From assembly GCA_013816595.1 (NCBI GenBank), contig JACDEB010000002.1:1-64000 (forward strand): DNA of 64,000 nucleotides, written 5' to 3'. Positions 62,401-64,000 of this stretch are shown here, one piece after another; positions within the stretch are counted from its first letter, which is position 1, and each line of letters opens with the position of its first letter. Source of the DNA: Sphingomonas sp. Lineage in GTDB: Bacteria > Pseudomonadota > Alphaproteobacteria > Sphingomonadales > Sphingomonadaceae. The position numbers and the translations under genes are program-made. A model generated the notes under the pieces. That model was not told where the DNA came from. It saw nothing but the letters and a program-made list of their open reading frames with translations, and ran no database searches.

Positions 62401-63649
62401 ACCGGCTGACACGCTGTGGCGCTTGTCCGGGACCGAGGTGTTCGATTTGTCGGGTCCGTTGGCGATCGGCGCCGATATCACCGGCCGTCTGTCCGATCCG
62501 CAATTGCGCGGCTCGCTCAAGACCCAGAATGCGCGGCTCGAAAGCGCGGTCACCGGAATGGTCATCGATGGCCTCGCGACCGAAGCGCGCTTTTCCGGTC
62601 CGCAGCTGATTTTCTCGAAGCTTGCTGGCAATACGTCGGGCGGCGGAACGATCAACGGCTCCGGATCGGTGACGTTCGCCAACGGGCGGACCGCGCTCAA
62701 TCTCAATTTCACCGCCGCCCAGGCATTGCTTCTCAACCGCGATGACATTGCTGCGCGCGTAACCGGTCCGCTGACCATTCGCTCGGACGGCAAGTCGGGC
62801 ACGATCGGCGGCAAGCTCCATCTCGACAAGGGCCAGTTCCGGCTTGGGCGAGCGAGCTCGGCGGCGTCGGTTCCGCAATTGCAGGTGCGCAATACCGGGC
62901 TCGATTCGGACGACGTCATCGATGTCAAACAGCTTCACCCATGGAATCTCGATATAGCGGTCAACGGCAATGACCTGCGAGTCACCGGGCTCGGCATTTC
63001 GAGCCAATGGCGGACCAGCCTGCAGATTGGCGGGCAGGCGGATTCGCCGCGGTTCACCGGCCGCGCCGATCTGGTCCGCGGCGACTATGATTTCGCCGGT
63101 CGCAACTTCAGGCTCGACCGCGGGACGATCCGCTTCGCCGGCGAAAGCCCGGTCAACCCGCAGCTCGATATCCGCGCCATCGCCCAAGTGCAGGGTCTCG
63201 ACGCAAGTGTCCTGGTGCAAGGTACCGGCCTTCGCCCCGAAATCACCTTCGCAAGCAATCCGGCACTGCCGCAGGACGAGCTCCTGTCGCGGATCCTGTT
63301 CGGCACCTCGATCACCAATTTGTCTGCGCCCGAAGCACTGCAGCTGGCGTCGGCGGTAGCCGCGCTCCAGTCGGGTTCTGGCAATCTCGATCCGATCAAC
63401 GCGCTGCGCAAGGCGATCGGGCTGGATCGGTTGAGGATCGTTCCGGCGGACATTGCTACCGGCCAGAAAACCGCGATCGCCGCGGGCAAATACATCACCC
63501 GCAAATTGTTCGTCGAGGTGGTGACCGACGGCCAGGGTTATTCCGCCACGCGTATCGAATATCAGATTACCCGCTGGCTCTCGTTGCTGTCGACGGTCTC
63601 GACGGTCGGCCGCTCGAGCGCTTCGGTCCGAGCCAGCAAGGATTATTAG
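59480..63649 (+). CDS. tamB: translocation and assembly module subunit TamB
   Basis: This 1389-residue protein has an N-terminal membrane helix (LLNELLALFIALLVILAAALVLLD), a long beta-taco periplasmic part and the DUF490 C-terminus with RLDRGTIRFAGESPVNPQLDIRAIAQVQGLDASVLVQGTGLRPEITFASNPALPQDELLSRILFG. It ends with EYQITRWLSLLSTVS. It works with TamA at the outer membrane and is also in the lipid-bridge (AsmA-like) superfamily. Its start overlaps closely with the tamA stop codon. Confidence 0.94.
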   Translation: MAETTIVEPRSQPQRIVVRRDWPRRLLNELLALFIALLVILAAALVLLDTAPGHRFIVDRIAGIETRSGLKIRIGRIDGSVFGKSELRNVAISDQQGVFLTAPSLVLDWSPAAWLTNSLSIDSLTAARVTLVRAPHLKPSIKKGPILPNFDIHIGELRIDRLDIGSAVAGIARSGRVQGSADIHSGRALVELYAFINNGGDRVHFKLDAEPDRDRFDIDARVRSPGDGVLPAIVGTKRSIDLDISGVGSWSRWRGRGALDLAGRPAARLALGVDGGRYRLAGQWAPAQFLKGRLHRLTTPIVTIRGDATLVERVLDGQLSAATPEIRVVTRGALDLGANEFRKVRLGIDLLKPGALFTNMSGRNVRLVATLDGAFDSADYSYRLTSRGVKFDNNGFVDLRAEGRGRMSPWPMRVPIRLSAKAITGIGDVAGSILANPRIEGWLNVTPKLVRGDNLKLTSARINGKISLLIDLVTGRFEVTLSGALNRYFIPGLGIVDVITDLKVVPGPNGKGSHVVGTAKAWVRRLDNSFFRDLTGGPPSLTTNLERGNDGIVHFTNLQIYSPKLRLSGSGQRFRDGTFHIVASGRQSKYGPLKLVLDGHIERPRIDLLLDRPNDSLGIRAMHLLLVPNAFGFDYRASGGSKLGPFTSNGQILLPHNQPTVIAIAALDAGGAHASGRLRSDPGGFTGQLNLTGSSLAGTLGFAPVNGAQRIDAHLTANGASFPLFAVRSGRVDGSIILDDNHTTVDGVVDARGVEISGLSLARLTANAKLVDGSGQVRAAFAGRRGAAFSFTTLANVTPDSVRLSGSGRIERTPLVLKQVAVLTRSGDGWELAPTALTFASGSATVSGQSGSHPEVHANVAAMPLEVLDLFWPNLDLSGSATGRLDYAWKGNRNGKLDLKVRGLSRSGLVLASKPIDVGIAAVVSDNAAAMRAVAASDGKVVGRAQARFSPMTGGPLVAALMNAPMFAQLRYTGPADTLWRLSGTEVFDLSGPLAIGADITGRLSDPQLRGSLKTQNARLESAVTGMVIDGLATEARFSGPQLIFSKLAGNTSGGGTINGSGSVTFANGRTALNLNFTAAQALLLNRDDIAARVTGPLTIRSDGKSGTIGGKLHLDKGQFRLGRASSAASVPQLQVRNTGLDSDDVIDVKQLHPWNLDIAVNGNDLRVTGLGISSQWRTSLQIGGQADSPRFTGRADLVRGDYDFAGRNFRLDRGTIRFAGESPVNPQLDIRAIAQVQGLDASVLVQGTGLRPEITFASNPALPQDELLSRILFGTSITNLSAPEALQLASAVAALQSGSGNLDPINALRKAIGLDRLRIVPADIATGQKTAIAAGKYITRKLFVEVVTDGQGYSATRIEYQITRWLSLLSTVSTVGRSSASVRASKDY

Positions 63650-63664
63650 CGTGGACTGCACGAC

Positions 63665-63752
63665 GTCGTCCCAGCCCCGAGCCGGGATCCGCCTTTCTTC
63701 TTGAATCCGTGACCATTGAAAGGCAGACCCCGGATCAAGTCCGGGGTGACGA
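63665..63752. repeat. palindromic repeat between tamB and the permease gene
   Basis: The left arm GTCGTCCCAGCCCCG...GGGATCCGCCTTTC and the right arm GAAAGGCAGACCCCGGATC...GGGGTGACGAT are imperfect inverted repeats. They resemble mobile REP-like sequences with CCCGGATCAAGTCCGGGG. Confidence 0.65.
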
Positions 63753-63773
63753 TTTGGGTTAGGGGTAACGACC

Positions 63774-64000
63774 ATGAGTTTCATGCATCGCAAGACGATC
63801 GTCGCGCACGATGACGTTCCCGAAGACCATCGGCTCAAGCGCACCCTGAGCTGGCCGCACCTCATTTTTCTCGGCGTCGGCGCGATCGTCGGCACCGGCA
63901 TCCTGGTTCTGATCGGCACCGCCGCGGGCAAGGCTGGCCCGGCGATGATGCTCAGCTTTGCCATTGCCGGAGTGATTTGCGCCGCGGCCGCGCTTGCTTA
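63774..64000 (+). CDS. amino acid permease (CAT/APC type), 3' end outside the window
   Basis: The 75 visible residues start MSFMHRKTIVAHDDVPEDHRLKRTLSWPHLIFLGVGAIVGTGILVLIGTAAG. They include the first APC membrane helix with the GAIVGTGI unwound motif. The short cytoplasmic N-terminus with LKRTLSW is typical of cationic amino acid transporters (YhdG-like). It is cut by the end of the window. The start could be ATG 63783. Confidence 0.8.
   Translation, partial: MSFMHRKTIVAHDDVPEDHRLKRTLSWPHLIFLGVGAIVGTGILVLIGTAAGKAGPAMMLSFAIAGVICAAAALA

Noticed and set aside
62216-63964. A 582-codon minus frame across the tamB 3' end
   Set aside because: It lies opposite DUF490 and the REP element; composition of a shadow frame.

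Overview
The window is a GC-rich, tightly packed bacterial chromosome segment. Gene content and order point to an alphaproteobacterium, most probably Sphingomonadales: a DUF6456 protein, rpsF-rpsR-rplI, dnaK-dnaJ behind an alpha-type RpoH promoter, a split F0 ATP synthase operon with b and b' subunits, polyhydroxyalkanoate (PHA) genes, and short palindromes of the kind common in this order. The taxonomic call is an inference. No plasmid, phage, IS or CRISPR was seen.

Layout. 0-9.5 kb: tRNA-Val, a secreted amidohydrolase, an XRE regulator with its own operator-like palindrome, a DUF6456 protein, a glutathione transferase, a hydrophilic disordered protein, the S6-S18-L9 operon, a Rieske oxygenase, an APC permease, and fabD-fabG. 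9.5-15 kb: dnaK-dnaJ, then purB followed by a very short phytochrome-like PAS-GAF protein. 15-22.1 kb: a patch of lesions. A small protein with a cysteine heptad repeat is followed by a ferritin-like gene and a DinB gene, each cut by an in-frame TGA, then a frameshifted radC. After an intact ydbH-ynbE-ydbL operon comes a frameshifted secreted DUF4163/DUF3298-type gene. 22.2-24.7 kb: atpI-atpB-atpE-atpF'-atpF.

25-43.3 kb is the metabolic core: paaZ, an SDR, an acyl-CoA dehydrogenase plus APH-type kinase pair (4-hydroxyacyl-CoA type), a PLP lyase, a Tat-exported FAD oxidase, paaG, paaI, paaA-paaB-paaC-paaE, an aromatic aminotransferase, a fused alpha-beta 2-oxoacid dehydrogenase E1 and its E2. 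Together these suggest that phenylalanine is transaminated to phenylpyruvate, oxidatively decarboxylated straight to phenylacetyl-CoA, epoxidised, and opened by PaaG/PaaZ, with no PaaK ligase or PaaD factor seen in the window.

43.3-50 kb: tRNA-Arg and a PHA neighbourhood (PhaC-like hydrolase, PhaR, a histone-tailed phasin-like protein, PHA depolymerase), an MsbA-like ABC exporter, and a compact RNA/small-ORF locus whose complete Shine-Dalgarno can pair with a downstream anti-SD. 50-57.4 kb: DUF4126, SnoaL-like, thiolase, MaoC, MscS, topoisomerase IB, DJ-1/PfpI, small conserved hypotheticals and a LexA/S24-type regulator. 57.4-64 kb: tamA-tamB and the start of a second amino acid permease cut by the window end.

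Several genes carry single lesions. These could be true decay or residual assembly indels; raw reads would decide.
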